64,000 nt of DNA from Chryseobacterium contaminans (GTDB lineage: Bacteria; Bacteroidota; Bacteroidia; Flavobacteriales; Weeksellaceae). Within the stretch, counting starts at the first letter, position 1. More notes on this DNA, generated by a model. It searched no databases, was not told the DNA's origin, and saw nothing but the letters and a program-made list of their open reading frames with translations. Location: contig NZ_MAYF01000345.1 of NCBI RefSeq assembly GCF_001684955.1, positions 1 through 64,000 on the forward strand, written 5' to 3'. The stretch itself is not shown here.

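Noticed and set aside
24525-64000. Possible frameshifts or several separate NRPS genes
   Set aside because: C, A, T and E motifs from module 1 to module 11 all fall in the same frame, with no in-frame stop between them.

Overview
The window looks like a chromosomal segment of a flavobacterium, probably Chryseobacterium or a close relative (Weeksellaceae). The reasons are low GC, a MurF-Alr fusion, a patatin-Omp85 fusion, an lmo0937-type peptide, -7 boxes of the TAnnTTTG kind, AT-rich leaders without Shine-Dalgarno sites, and proteins of Bacteroidota character throughout. The genus is an inference from protein character; no database was searched.

Left part (1-24059): mostly housekeeping genes. 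Reading leftward are mnmG (cut by the window edge) and a tight set ybeY / patatin-Omp85 / murF-alr, then tdk. A perfect 16-bp ParB-binding site (parS) lies just upstream of mnmG, which suggests the origin-proximal part of the chromosome. Reading rightward are an acidic repeat protein, rsmI and a WG-repeat protein in close succession, then fabG, followed by a leftward guaC. Next come an Lgt-like membrane protein, a small membrane protein and a Tes/COG1964-like radical SAM enzyme in one direction, then leftward surE and a small membrane peptide, rightward ctp, and leftward sodC.

Transition (20673-24059): an Sfp-type phosphopantetheinyl transferase, the kind of enzyme needed to activate NRPS carrier domains, followed by two paralogous secreted proteins, the second with a C-terminal FISUMP-like domain.

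Right part (24525-64000): one uninterrupted reading frame that does not end before the window does: more than 39.4 kb, more than 13,150 codons, a polypeptide of about 1.5 MDa. It is a giant non-ribosomal peptide synthetase. I read a starter condensation domain and eleven adenylation domains, with epimerization domains in modules 3, 6, 8 and 10: C-A-T / C-A-T / C-A-T-E / C-A-T / C-A-T / C-A-T-E / C-A-T / C-A-T-E / C-A-T / C-A-T-E / C-A... No thioesterase is reached. Specificity codes read by eye give Thr for A6 and A7 (exact textbook code), Phe for A8 and A9, an aromatic residue for A3, and codes I cannot assign for A1=A2=A11, A4, and A5/A10. The predicted core is therefore X-X-D-aromatic-X-X-D-Thr-Thr-D-Phe-Phe-D-X-X..., possibly N-acylated. 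A 707-bp stretch of A6 is repeated without a mismatch in A7, evidence of very recent duplication or gene conversion inside the gene. Most short ORFs on either strand inside 24.5-64 kb are shadows of this gene.
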